Of a stretch of 33,975 nt of DNA, positions 14,662 through 24,300 are shown piece after piece (the first letter of the stretch is position 1; the number at the start of each line of letters is the position of its first letter). The notes beneath the pieces are model-generated. The model was not told where the DNA came from. It made no database searches and saw only the letters and a list, made by a program, of their open reading frames with translations. A program made the translations under genes and the position numbers. Source of the DNA: a bacterium (GTDB lineage: Bacteria; Verrucomicrobiota; Kiritimatiellia; RFP12; UBA1067); contig JAUNMP010000031.1 of the NCBI GenBank assembly GCA_030537465.1, positions 1-33,975 on the forward strand, written 5' to 3'.

Positions 14662-15897
14662 ATGGAGAAGCAGATCACATACTATCGCCGATTTCACGGC
14701 TATGACTACTCGAAAGGCGTGTCGCTTTTTATTACGATGGCCACGGAGCCGAGAGCTTCGCTTTTCGGTCGAGTAAGAAATGCGCAGGTGGAGCGCTCGG
14801 CTTTGGGCGAGCAGGTTTTCCAAGCGTTGGAGGTGATCCCCGATTTCAATCCCGGAATCAGGCTCTTCGAGCATGAACTGATGCCGGATCATCTGCACTG
14901 CAACCTGTATCTCCCTCCTTTTACGCGGGACGGAGCCCGCGATTCAGGACAGGGCGCGCGGGGAGGTGGCGGAGCCCGCGATTCAGGACAGGGCGCGCGG
15001 GGAGGCGGCGGAGCCCGCGATTCAGGACAGGGCGGAGCCCGCGCTTGGGAGCGGGAATCGGCCAATCGGGCGCAGCTTCAGCGGCTGGGGGCGGCGATGC
15101 GGAAATTCAAAACCTTCACCACGACGCTGGCGCGAAAGTCGCTGGGAATGTCGACGATTTGGCAGCAGGGGTATCACGATCGCATTTGCGTCTCGCGGCG
15201 TTTCATCGACGCCGTGACGCGCTACATCAAATACAATGCGCTGAAGTATGAGTTGATGTACAATCAGCCTGAATTCATGCGCATCCGAGAGCCCCTTGAT
15301 TCACCCCGCCTTGATACCGAAGATTTCTGGAAGGGGATGGGCAACGTCGCGCTTCTGGATGCTGGCAACAAGTTGCTTTCCTTGCGTGTGGCGCGAAAAA
15401 CACGCGACATCGGCAAGATTGTCGCACGAATGGAAGATGCCGTGCGGGCGGGCTATACCATTGTTTCGGGTTTCATCAGCCCGGGCGAGGTCGCCGTGCG
15501 CGATATGCTGCTCAAGAATCAGAATGCGAAGTTCATTCATGTGCTGCCATCCTGCATGAAGAATGGACATCGGCCTGATTCGCGCTACTTGAAACCATTG
15601 CAGGAGGGCCGTTTCCTGGAATTGGCCGAGGGGAATGATGAGAGTGAATTCGGCCGTTCGGCGTGTTTGCAGCTCAATGAAGAAATTGTGAAGATCGCCT
15701 GTGCCGGAGAAGGCCTTGGCGTTTACTGGCATGATGAAAGGGCGTGGCAGATCGCGCCGAGTACGCGGGGCGGAGCCCGCGATTCAGGACAGGGCGCGCG
15801 GGGAGACGGCGGAGCCCTCGATTCAGGACAGTGTGGAGCTGGCGAATCAGGGCAGGGCTCGAGTGGAGATTGTAATCTGGGGGCTGCATTGGGGTAG
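14662..15897 (+). CDS. RAYT-like Y1 transposase fused to a DprA/LOG-like domain, with in-frame repeats
   Basis: The product is 411 aa. Residues 1-205 resemble a transposase of the Y1/HUH family: GVSLFITMATEP as first strand, HELMPDHLHC with His77 and His79, then a helix-rich part (RKFKTFTTTLARKSLG, IWQQGYHDRICVS) and RFIDAVTRYIKYNALKYEL with Tyr188 as a candidate nucleophile. Between the HUH strand and the helices, residues ~87-131 are repeat-encoded (GARDSGQGARGGG units). Residues ~222-365 look like a Rossmann-type domain similar to DprA or LOG proteins (GNVALLD, AGYTIVSGFISPGEVAVRDML, KFIHVLP, RFLELAEGNDESEFGRS, LNEEIVKIACAG). The C-terminal ~40 residues are again repeat-encoded. Long RAYT-like proteins with extra domains occur in Bacteroidetes and PVC bacteria, but the DprA/LOG link is my inference. 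The ATG at 14662 lacks a clear Shine-Dalgarno site. Confidence 0.75.
   Translation: MEKQITYYRRFHGYDYSKGVSLFITMATEPRASLFGRVRNAQVERSALGEQVFQALEVIPDFNPGIRLFEHELMPDHLHCNLYLPPFTRDGARDSGQGARGGGGARDSGQGARGGGGARDSGQGGARAWERESANRAQLQRLGAAMRKFKTFTTTLARKSLGMSTIWQQGYHDRICVSRRFIDAVTRYIKYNALKYELMYNQPEFMRIREPLDSPRLDTEDFWKGMGNVALLDAGNKLLSLRVARKTRDIGKIVARMEDAVRAGYTIVSGFISPGEVAVRDMLLKNQNAKFIHVLPSCMKNGHRPDSRYLKPLQEGRFLELAEGNDESEFGRSACLQLNEEIVKIACAGEGLGVYWHDERAWQIAPSTRGGARDSGQGARGDGGALDSGQCGAGESGQGSSGDCNLGAALG
14922..15049 (+). repeat. Second palindromic repeat family, direct array inside the RAYT-2 ORF
   Basis: The motif GGAGCCCGCGATTCAGGACA starts at 14932, 14971 and 15010, with a shorter copy of its first half at 15034. 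Spacings are 39, 39 and 24 nt, all multiples of three, so the ORF stays open. Each unit contains a GCGGG...CCCGC hairpin. The copy at 14922 has the full TACGCGGG left flank. The unit is unrelated to the GGGGCG family at 4898-7890. Confidence 0.93.
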
Positions 15898-15930
15898 GGC
15901 TATCCTGAATCGCGGGCTCTGCCCCGCGTA
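15762..15930. repeat. Second repeat family: direct copies plus an inverted copy at the RAYT-2 3' end
   Basis: Copies begin at 15772 and 15811 (39-nt period again, the second diverged) inside the ORF. An inverted copy lies at 15901-15930, just past the stop codon. The 15762-15791 and 15901-15930 copies are complementary over ~29 bp with about two mismatches and enclose ~109 bp. They could fold as a long hairpin in the transcript or mark a transposon end. Confidence 0.9.
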
Positions 15931-15962
15931 ATGGGTTGGCAGCGAAGAAGGAGACAGGCAAG

Positions 15963-17903
15963 ATGAAGGCGAAGGCGATGTTGGTGGTGCTGGTGGCCCC
16001 CGCGGTCGCACTGGCGGCGACGGTGCGGGTTGAATGCGAGAGCTTCGAGACATTGGGCGGATGGACCGTCGAAACGCAGTCCATGCGCCAGCAGGGGTCG
16101 TCGTATCTCATGGCGCACGGCTACGGCGTACCCGTGTCGGACGCAGAAACGACGGTGAAGATCCCCTCCACGGGGCGCTTCAGGGTATGGGCGAGGACGC
16201 GCGACTGGGCGGCCGAGTGGCGGAAAGGGCGCGGTACGGCGCCTGGGCGTTTTGAAATCCATATTGGCGACTGGAAGAGCGGCGAGGTCGGAACGGAAGG
16301 ACAGGCCTGGCACTGGGTCGCGGCCGGTGAAGCCGAACTCGCCGCAGGCGCCTATCGCGTGGCGCTTCATGACCTGACAGGCTTCAACGGTCGTTGCGAC
16401 GCGCTCTTCTTCGCTTCGTCTGGCGAGATTCCCTCTGAAACGCCGCCGCCGTCGGTTCTCGTCGACGATCCTGCAGCATACGATCTCATTGTCGTGGGTG
16501 GCGGTGTCAGCGGTTGCGCGGCGGCCCTTGCGGCCTCGCGCTACAAGCTGAAGACGCTCCTCTTGCAGGATCGCGCGATGCTGGGCGGTTGCAATTCCTC
16601 GGAAATCCGCGTCTCCACGGGCGGTTATATGCATGTCGGTCCCTATCCGGCGCTCGGCAACGTGCTGGACGAGATCCTCCCCGTGCGGGGCGACTACTGC
16701 GTGCTGCCTGCGACGTTCTACGAGGATGACCGCAAGGCGAATGCCTTCACGTTCTCCGATCAGACGGCACGGCTCAAGTTGAACACCTCGGTCTATGCGG
16801 TGGAGACGAATGCGGAGGGACGGATCACGGCCGTGCTCGCGCGTGACACGCGTACGGCCCGGCCGACGCGCTATCGGGCGAAGCTCTTCTGCGATGCCAC
16901 GGGCGATGGCGTCATCGCCCGTCTGGCGGGATGCGAGACGATGTACGGACGCGAGGCGCGCGCCCGCTGGAACGAGGCCTGTGCGCCGGAGGTGGCGGAC
17001 CGGCAGGTGATGGGCCACACCATCCAGTGGACGACACGTCGCGCGGCGTCTCCCGTGCCGTTCCCCGACATCGACTGGGGGCTGCCGTTCGATGAGGAAA
17101 AAGTTCACTACGTCCGGGGCGGTACTTGGTGGCAGGAGGCGGGACAGTATCGCGATATGGCCGATGACACGGAGGCAATCCGCGACTACGGTCTGCTGGC
17201 GATCTTCTCGAACTGGAGCTACATGAAGAACCACGGTGCCCAGCGGGCGAAATGGGCGAATGTGGCTATTGAATGGATCTCCCCCGTGGGTGGCAAGCGC
17301 GAGAGCTACCGTGTCGTCGGCGACTACGTGCTGACGGAATCGGATCTCGAGAGCCAGCGCACGTTCGAGGACGGCACGGCGGTCATCACCTGGGACATCG
17401 ACTTCCATTTCCCCGACCCCGACAATGCAAAGCAGTTCAAGGAGCCTTTCCGCTCCTGTGCCTACCATCGCGGATTCGGTGCGCCGGTTGCCGTGCCCTA
17501 TCGCTGCCTCTATGCGAAGGACTGCTCCAATCTCTTCTTGGCGGGACGCGACATCAGCACTTCGCACGGCTCGTTTGCGGCGGTTCGCGTGCAGCGCACG
17601 CTTGGCATGTTGGCCGAGGTGGTGGGCATCGCCGCGGGAATCTGCCAGGAGAAGGGCTGTCTGCCCCGTGCCGTCTATTCAAACCATCTCGAGCTCCTGA
17701 AGACGCGGATGAAGAAGGGCGTGCCCAAACTTCCGCAATACGTGGCGTTCGGCGGCGGAGACCACGAAAAGTATCATTTCCCGGATCTGGGATTTGTCCC
17801 CATCTGGCCGAATCCCGCGACGAACGTTGCGCCGCACACACTTGAGGTCATCAAGTCTTTGAAGATGAACCATCGTCACGAACATCCGGCTCTCCAGCGC
17901 TGA
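15963..17903 (+). CDS. Exported FAD-dependent oxidoreductase with N-terminal beta-sandwich domain
   Basis: The product is 646 aa. A signal peptide (MKAKAMLVVLVAPAVALA) is followed by residues ~20-165, a carbohydrate-binding or golvesin-like beta-sandwich (FETLGGWTVETQSM, TGRFRVWARTRDW, GAYRVALHDLTG). The FAD-binding domain then begins at YDLIVVGGGVSG (GGGVSG at 179-184), with MLGGCNSSEIRVSTGGYMH, LFCDATGDGVIARLAGCETMYGR and SNLFLAGRDISTSHGSFAAVRVQRT near the end. This is the PF12831-type architecture. The ATG at 15963 fits the signal peptide and has AAGGAG ~9 nt upstream. It lies downstream of the inverted repeat that ends the RAYT-2 unit. The reaction is unknown; it is the second exported flavoprotein of this type in the window and shares little sequence with the 13139 protein beyond the fold. 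Confidence 0.88.
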   Translation: MKAKAMLVVLVAPAVALAATVRVECESFETLGGWTVETQSMRQQGSSYLMAHGYGVPVSDAETTVKIPSTGRFRVWARTRDWAAEWRKGRGTAPGRFEIHIGDWKSGEVGTEGQAWHWVAAGEAELAAGAYRVALHDLTGFNGRCDALFFASSGEIPSETPPPSVLVDDPAAYDLIVVGGGVSGCAAALAASRYKLKTLLLQDRAMLGGCNSSEIRVSTGGYMHVGPYPALGNVLDEILPVRGDYCVLPATFYEDDRKANAFTFSDQTARLKLNTSVYAVETNAEGRITAVLARDTRTARPTRYRAKLFCDATGDGVIARLAGCETMYGREARARWNEACAPEVADRQVMGHTIQWTTRRAASPVPFPDIDWGLPFDEEKVHYVRGGTWWQEAGQYRDMADDTEAIRDYGLLAIFSNWSYMKNHGAQRAKWANVAIEWISPVGGKRESYRVVGDYVLTESDLESQRTFEDGTAVITWDIDFHFPDPDNAKQFKEPFRSCAYHRGFGAPVAVPYRCLYAKDCSNLFLAGRDISTSHGSFAAVRVQRTLGMLAEVVGIAAGICQEKGCLPRAVYSNHLELLKTRMKKGVPKLPQYVAFGGGDHEKYHFPDLGFVPIWPNPATNVAPHTLEVIKSLKMNHRHEHPALQR

Positions 17904-17920
17904 TCGATTCCATTATCCCT

Positions 17921-17949
17921 TTGACGGGAACTGCGTGAAATGGCATAAT
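17921..17949 (+). promoter_or_regulatory. Sigma70-like promoter with leaderless geometry
   Basis: TTGACG (17921-17926), a 17-bp spacer ending in TGG, and CATAAT (17944-17949). The box ends 7 nt before the ATG at 17957. No Shine-Dalgarno sequence fits between them, so the expected transcript begins at or next to the start codon. This is the best promoter match in the window. Confidence 0.65.
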
Positions 17950-17956
17950 GGGCGTC

Positions 17957-19363
17957 ATGAAAGAATTCTTTTTGTCGCTTCTAGGACTTTGCGGATGTGC
18001 GGTGATGGGTGCGCCCGCGAAGGTCGTGGATGTCTCGCGGGTTGATCCGCACTATTTCGAGACGGCGGATGGCCGCACATTCGTTCCCGTTGGCGTGAAT
18101 CTCGTCTCCGGCGTACACCGGGGGAACGAGGCGAGTCTGCTCCGCTACGAGGGGTGGCTCGAGAAGTTTGCGGCCAATGGCGGCAACTGGATCCGCATTT
18201 GGTTGAGCGCGGGAGCCTTCGAGACGATGCCGAAGGAGGCGGGCGTGTTCGATCCCGCCGCGGACGAGGTGCTCAAGCGGGTCATGGCGAAGTGCGAGAA
18301 GCTCGGTATCAAGGTGAAATTCACGTTGGAGCACTTCCGCAGCACGCTTGCGGATTCCTCCAATGCGCGGCAGCCTTGGGCAAACCGCACGCTCTACGCG
18401 CCCTATTCGAATACGATGCACGATTTCTTCACGCGCGAACAGTGCATGAAGATCTACCTGGACCGCGTGAACCACCTGAAGGAGCTCGGTTTCGGCGATT
18501 CGCCGTCGATGGCCTGCTGGGAACCGTGGAACGAGATCAACGCCGCCGGCTGGGTGATGGACTACGCCCCCTGGAGCGACCGCATTCTCGCGGAACTGGC
18601 GCGCCTCTTCCCGAAGCAGATGGTCACGCAGAATCTGGGCAGCTACTCGAGTCCGGCCGCCTACGGACACTACGAGCAGATGGCGGGCGTGAACCTCAAC
18701 GCGTACATGCAGATCCATCGCTATCTGGACCCCGGGGCGCAGATCGACGTGTGCCGAGGCCCCCTGGACGTGCTGGCGGCGGAGTCCATTCGCGAGATGC
18801 GCGAGCTGCGTCCGGACCGTCCCGCCGTGCTGGCCGAGACGGGCGCCGTGGAGGCGAATCACGCCGGGGCTTCGCATCTCTACAAGCTCGACAAGCAGGG
18901 GACGATGATGCACGATCTGCTCTTTGCGCCGTTCTTCGCCGGCGGAGCGGGCTGCGGACAGCTCTGGCACTGGGATTCCTATATTGACGCCAACGATCTC
19001 TGGTATCATTTCGCGCGCTTTGCCAAGGCGATTGATGGCCTGGATCCCGCCGCCGAACATTTCCGTCCGTTCCGTACCGAGACGGCCCGTCTGCGCGTCT
19101 ATGGCCTCCGCGGACAGAAGACCACCGTGATCTGGTGCCGCGACAAGAAGAGCACGTGGGAGACGGAAGTCGAGAAAGGCGTGCCGCCTCAGACCGTCCA
19201 GGGGGAACGTCTGCCGTTCGCCAACTGTACGTTCTCGTGCTATCTGCCCTGGGAGGACAAGACCGTATCGGTGCCGGCACCGGCGCTGCCGACGTTCACG
19301 CGCTCGATCGTCGTTCGATTCCCCACCGATCCGGCCTATGCCAGGATCATCGAGCCGCACTGA
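17957..19363 (+). CDS. Secreted GH5-like glycoside hydrolase
   Basis: A 468-aa exported protein with a signal peptide (MKEFFLSLLGLCGCAVMG). A clan GH-A TIM barrel of GH5/mannanase-like character begins with YFETADGRTFVPVGVNLVS. GGNWIRIWLS (strand 2) and GIKVKFTLEHF follow. EPWNEIN gives Glu193 as probable acid/base and VLAETGAVE gives Glu294 as probable nucleophile. A ~90-residue beta-rich C-terminal domain ends at RSIVVRFP. GH5 enzymes cut beta-linked glucans, mannans or related glycans by a retaining mechanism; exact substrate cannot be told. The ATG at 17957 begins the signal peptide and fits the leaderless promoter; the ATG at 17948 overlaps the -10 box and is unlikely. The next gene starts 16 nt after the stop. 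Confidence 0.85.
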   Translation: MKEFFLSLLGLCGCAVMGAPAKVVDVSRVDPHYFETADGRTFVPVGVNLVSGVHRGNEASLLRYEGWLEKFAANGGNWIRIWLSAGAFETMPKEAGVFDPAADEVLKRVMAKCEKLGIKVKFTLEHFRSTLADSSNARQPWANRTLYAPYSNTMHDFFTREQCMKIYLDRVNHLKELGFGDSPSMACWEPWNEINAAGWVMDYAPWSDRILAELARLFPKQMVTQNLGSYSSPAAYGHYEQMAGVNLNAYMQIHRYLDPGAQIDVCRGPLDVLAAESIREMRELRPDRPAVLAETGAVEANHAGASHLYKLDKQGTMMHDLLFAPFFAGGAGCGQLWHWDSYIDANDLWYHFARFAKAIDGLDPAAEHFRPFRTETARLRVYGLRGQKTTVIWCRDKKSTWETEVEKGVPPQTVQGERLPFANCTFSCYLPWEDKTVSVPAPALPTFTRSIVVRFPTDPAYARIIEPH

Positions 19364-19379
19364 GTGAAAGGTGCCTGTG

Positions 19380-21272
19380 ATGAAAGTTCTTTGTTCTGCA
19401 TTTCTGGTCGCCGGCGCGATGTCGCTCTGTGCCTCGACCTATACGCATCCGCAGTTCGTGGCGTATCGTTCGTTCCAGCCGGAGCTGGCGGAGACGGCCG
19501 AATTCGCGAAGATGGGCATTCCGCTGCGGGCGTTCGGCGTCTGCAATACCGATTCGAAGCTCGGCGTGCCCTACACGAGCTATCCGCCCGTCTGGCTCGG
19601 GCGCGGCAAATACGACTGGAAGCCGCTCGAGGCGCAGGTGGACGATTTTCTGAAGGTCAGTCCCGACGCGCAGTTCATCTGCATGGTCGACCTCAACACG
19701 CCGCGCTGGCTCGCGCGCGACTATCTCTTCGACAGCTTCGACACGATTTCCCACGTGGCGGCGATCGACGACTGGCGCGCCGTGACGAAGGACTACCTTC
19801 GGGCCTTTCTCGACCACGTCGAAGGTCGCTATCCTGGGCGCGTGCGCGCCTACGTGCTGATGGCGGGCAACACGACCGAATGGTTTGAAGAGGAGGCGGG
19901 GCGCTCCAGCCGCGTCAAGAACGCGGCCTGGCGGAAGTGGTGCGCCGAGAGGGGACTCAAACACGCGCCGCACGTGCCGGCCGAGACGGATCTCGCCGTG
20001 GCGTCCTTCGAGAACGTCATGTACGATCCGGCGACGGAGTCGGAGAAGATCGACTACTGGAAGTTCCACAACTGGATCGTCGCCGATGCGCTTCTCGACT
20101 GCGCGCACACGGCTCGGGAGCGGCTCGGGAAGGAGCGCGAAATCGGCGCCTTCTTTGGCTACTACAACATCTGCAACAAGCATCTCTCCGCGTTCTGCCA
20201 CTTGGACTACGAGCGCGTGGCCGCGTCGCCCGACTTCGACTTCGCGATCTCGCCGTCGACCTACACCGATCGTCCCATCGGTTTTGGCACGGGGACGATG
20301 ACGGTCGAGGGAACCTTCCGCCGCCACGGGAAGCGGTTCCTGCATGAAATCGACTGCTGGCCGCATTCGCTCACGGCACCGTGGCGCTTCTGGCGTCCGT
20401 ACTGGAAAACGCTGGGCGACACGCAGGCCGGCAATGTGCGCGAGGGCGCGTTCGCCTTCGTCCGCAATGCGTCCTGGTGGTGGTTCGACATGTACGGCAA
20501 CATGTACAAGGACGAGGGCGTCCACGCGCGGATCGCCAAACTGGCGGAAATCCAGAAGCGCTATGCGGGCGTGGACGCGCCGTCGGCCGCGGACGTGCTG
20601 CTCGTCTGCGATCCGCAGAGCGCCTACACGATGATCGATCCGTGGGGAACGTGTCCGGATGGATTCAAGCCCGCGTTGGGCTGTGGCGAGGAGCTCCGCA
20701 ACCGATTCAACGGCCTCGGCGTCGCCTACGACGTGTGTTCGTTCAACGATCTCGATGCGATCAACCTCGACCGCTATCGGATGATCCTGCTCCCGGCCAC
20801 GTGGGAGATTACGCCGGAGAAGGCGAAGGTGCTGCAGGAAAAGGTCTGCCAGAAAGGGCGCATGGTCGTGTGGACGTATGCGCCGGGCGTCTCCGACGGG
20901 AAGACGCTCGATGCGGCGCGCGTGCGGACATGGGCGGGTGTGCCGTTCAAGACGAAGGACGTGACGATGACGGTACAGAAAGATTGGCTGAGCATCTATG
21001 CCTACGACTATCGCAATCTGACGACGGATAAACTGCGCGTGCTGGCGCGGACGGCGGGCGTCCACTTCTGGACGGAGGAACCCGTTCCCGTCGTCGCCAA
21101 CGAACGCTTCTTCTCCGTGCACGTGAAGGAAGGCGGGGCGAAGACCCTCCATCTGCCGCGTCGCTGCGCGAAGGTCGTCGAATTGATGACGGACCGCGTT
21201 GTGGCCGAGAACACGGACGAGTTTACCTATGATTTCGCTTCGCCCGACACCGCTCTCTTCGAAATGAAGTGA
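19380..21272 (+). CDS. Secreted GH42-like (clan GH-A) glycoside hydrolase
   Basis: A 630-aa exported protein (signal peptide MKVLCSAFLVAGAMSLCAST). Residues ~25-400 look like a TIM barrel related to GH42 beta-galactosidases (YDWKPLEAQVDDFLKVSPDAQ, ICMVDLNTPRWLARDY). The usual NE acid/base pair appears as GNTTEWF with Glu167 as candidate. LHEIDCW gives Glu323 as candidate nucleophile. Residues ~420-545 resemble the GH42 trimerisation (flavodoxin-like) domain (ADVLLVCDP, RYRMILLPATWEITPEKAKVLQ), and a short beta-domain closes the chain. A galactosidase activity is plausible but the altered acid/base motif means another specificity is possible. It is co-transcribed with the GH5-like gene by position. 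GTG at 19371 is an alternative start; ATG at 19380 fits AAAGG and the signal peptide better. Confidence 0.78.
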   Translation: MKVLCSAFLVAGAMSLCASTYTHPQFVAYRSFQPELAETAEFAKMGIPLRAFGVCNTDSKLGVPYTSYPPVWLGRGKYDWKPLEAQVDDFLKVSPDAQFICMVDLNTPRWLARDYLFDSFDTISHVAAIDDWRAVTKDYLRAFLDHVEGRYPGRVRAYVLMAGNTTEWFEEEAGRSSRVKNAAWRKWCAERGLKHAPHVPAETDLAVASFENVMYDPATESEKIDYWKFHNWIVADALLDCAHTARERLGKEREIGAFFGYYNICNKHLSAFCHLDYERVAASPDFDFAISPSTYTDRPIGFGTGTMTVEGTFRRHGKRFLHEIDCWPHSLTAPWRFWRPYWKTLGDTQAGNVREGAFAFVRNASWWWFDMYGNMYKDEGVHARIAKLAEIQKRYAGVDAPSAADVLLVCDPQSAYTMIDPWGTCPDGFKPALGCGEELRNRFNGLGVAYDVCSFNDLDAINLDRYRMILLPATWEITPEKAKVLQEKVCQKGRMVVWTYAPGVSDGKTLDAARVRTWAGVPFKTKDVTMTVQKDWLSIYAYDYRNLTTDKLRVLARTAGVHFWTEEPVPVVANERFFSVHVKEGGAKTLHLPRRCAKVVELMTDRVVAENTDEFTYDFASPDTALFEMK

Positions 21273-21297
21273 CACAGCATCGCAACACCCCTTGACC

Positions 21298-21306
21298 TGC
21301 TCTAAT
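21298..21306 (+). promoter_or_regulatory. Extended -10 promoter candidate with leaderless geometry
   Basis: TGC precedes TCTAAT (21301-21306), and the ATG at 21313 follows after 6 nt (TTCACC) with no Shine-Dalgarno sequence. TTGACC at 21292-21297 directly abuts the TGC and is too close to act as a -35 box. Confidence 0.5.
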
Positions 21307-21312
21307 TTCACC

Positions 21313-24300
21313 ATGTTTGATTTACACGCGAGTATCGTCCTCTGTGGTGTTCTGGTCTCTTCCCTATTGCCGACGGTGGCGGCTCGGCAGATGGAAGTGG
21401 TCTGTACGAATGCGCTGACAACGTCCTGGGGACGTTCCGTCACGCCGGAGAACGCATGGCGGGAATACCCGCGTCCGCAGCTGGTGCGCACGAACTGGAC
21501 GTCCCTGAACGGTCAATGGGACTATGCCGTCACGTCCGTCACCGTGGATGAGCCGAAAGCCTGGGAGGGAAAGATTGTCGTGCCGTACCCGATCGAGTCC
21601 CCGCTTTCCGGCGTTCGGCGTCGTGTGACGCCAGAGGAGCAGATCTGGTATCGGCGGACATTCTCTGCACGGCCCAGACCTGGACATCGTACGATTCTCA
21701 ACTTTGAGCGTGTCGATTTTCGTGCCTCCGTTTTCGTCAATGGCGTGGAAGCGATGGACGTGCCGCACGAAGGTGGAAATGTGCCGTTTTCCTGCGATGT
21801 CACCGATTTACTCAAGCCTGGCGAGAACGAGCTTAAGGTCCTCGTGTGGGATCCGACGGATGCGCACATTGGCGGCACGGGCAAGCAGGTTCTGGAGCTC
21901 TGGACCTGCTTCTTCGGCGCCTCGAGCGGGATTGTCGGCGGTGTCTGGCTGGAAGAGGTGCCAGAGACGTATCTTGCGGACTACTGGGTGAAGACGGATG
22001 TTGATTCTGGAACGGTCGCCATTGAGCCCGAAGTGCGGGGGCGAATCCGTGACGCCGAGGTCAGGGTGGAGGTCTTCTTCAAGAACAAGTCTCAAGCTGT
22101 GGCGACTATTCCAGCGGGCGAGTCCGCGACGCTGAAACTGCCTGCCCCTGTTCGTCTTTGGAGCTGCGATGAGCCGAACCTCTACGATTTTGATCTGAAG
22201 GTGTTGGCCGATGGGCAGGAGGATCGTGTCAGGGGTTACTTCGGCATGCGGAAGGTTGAGACGAAACTCGATGCGAAGGGGATCCGGCGCGTGGCAGTCA
22301 ATGGCGCATTCACCTATCTGCTCGCGACGCTGGATCAGGGTTGGTGGCCGGATGGTTTGCTCACGCCGCCGTCGGAGAGTGCCTGCCGATTCGACGTTGA
22401 CTTCCACAAGAAGGCGGGATTCAATGCAATCCGCAAACACATCAAGATCGAGCCGCGCGCATTCTACGCCCACTGTGACCGCATTGGGGTGATGGTGCTG
22501 CAGGATGTCCCGTCTTTTGGAGCTGACAGGCGTCAGGGGGATTTGTCCCATTCCAATGTCAGGTATGGTTTCTTTCGCCGGGAATTGAAGGACTGCGTCG
22601 ACCATCTGCGCAACCATCCTTCGATCGTCATGTGGATTCCCTTCAACGAGGGATGGGGGCAGCCCTCAGCGGACAAGACGCGTCACGCGAACAAGTGGTT
22701 GCGCCGTTACGATCCCTCCCGCCTGATCAACGGACCTTCGGGCTGGAATGACTATGAGGGTGGTTTTGTCCAGCCCTATACGAAATGGGCCTATGCCGAT
22801 GTCGCAGATGAAACTGTCTATACAGACTGCATAGACCTTCATCACTACCCTGATGCCCGCATGCATCCCGCAAACGGACGCAGGGTTTCGTTCCTGGGCG
22901 AATTTGGTGGAATGGGGGTCTCTCTGGAAGGGCATGTCCAGGATCCCAAGGGCAAGCCACGTCGGCTGCGTCCTGTAGCCGACCCGAACTGGCGGCGTGA
23001 ACAGCAGGCCCGCTATGCCGATCTGATGAAGCCGCTTCCCGACCTCATTCGGGCAGGGCTCGGCGGGAGCGTCTACACCGAGGCCATTGACCAGTTCTGG
23101 GAGCTGGGGGGCTTCGTCACCTTCGACCGGGAAATCGTCAAGCTCGACTATGCGTTTCTGCGGGGAATCCACCAGGAAGTGCTTGATGCCGCGCGCGAGG
23201 CGGCGACCACGCCTCCGCCGACGCCTGTTTCCGGGCCCCTGGTTGTCTGGGAGACATCTCCTGCCCTTGATCGTGGTGAATGGCCGCGGTTGAAGGTGCT
23301 GGATGACGGTCGCTACGTATTTTCCTATTCTCGCACGCCCAGGGAAGGCGCGGCCGTTTTTGACTGCGTGGTCCGCTACAGTTCCGACAAGGGCAGAAAC
23401 TGGACTTCCGCGCAGATGGTGATTCCGCACTTCGAGCGCCCGGATGGTCGGGGCGGGACGATGGCCTACAGTATCTGCAATCCCGAATTGACGCAGTTGC
23501 CGGCAGATCATCCCACGCATCCCAACCGTCTGATCGTGGCTGCCAATCTGCGCCCCAAGAAGGGGACGCCCAAGTGTCCGTCTTCAGTTGGCTTCACGGT
23601 CTCCGACGACAATGGACGGACCTGGAATGCTGTGAAACCGCTGTTGCCGGTCGCGGGGGATTCTGCGGTCAAGGGGGGACGGAGCTGCTGGGAGGCCTTT
23701 GTACAGGCGCTTCCCGATGGCGCGTTGCATCTCTTCTACTCGGACATCGTTCCCAACGGAGGACGGCGTTCTGAGAGGACTGTATCCCGTTTCGTCTCTT
23801 TGGATGGTGGCGACACCTGGAAGGGACCGGAGGTTGTTCTGTTGCGTCCAGGTTCGTGGGCGGGAGTTCCTTCGTCGATCGTTTTCGAAGATCGCCTCTA
23901 TCTGGCCCACGAAGAGCGTGTGGAGGGGGGGGCGCATCCTGTCATTTCGATGATGAAAGGTGCCGCTGTGCCTCTTTCATTTGAACCGTTTGCGGCGTCT
24001 CTTGCGAAGAATGTCACCGGCGGTGCCCCCTATCTTATTCAGACGGAACGCTATTTCGTGCTGTCGGCGCAGGTCGCGGAGGTTGTATCCGGGAAAGATT
24101 CGCTTGCGCGTACGCAGATGCATGTATGGGTCATGCCGAAGAACCAGGTGGGGGCCACTGGTGAATTGAATTCATTTGTCCGCGTGGAGAATCCGCTGGG
24201 AGCGGCTTCGCCCATGTACTGGAATGGTTTGGCTCCTCTGGGAGGAGACGAAATCATGGCGACTTGCCAGCGCGGAGCGGATCTTTTTCTTGTCCGTGGA

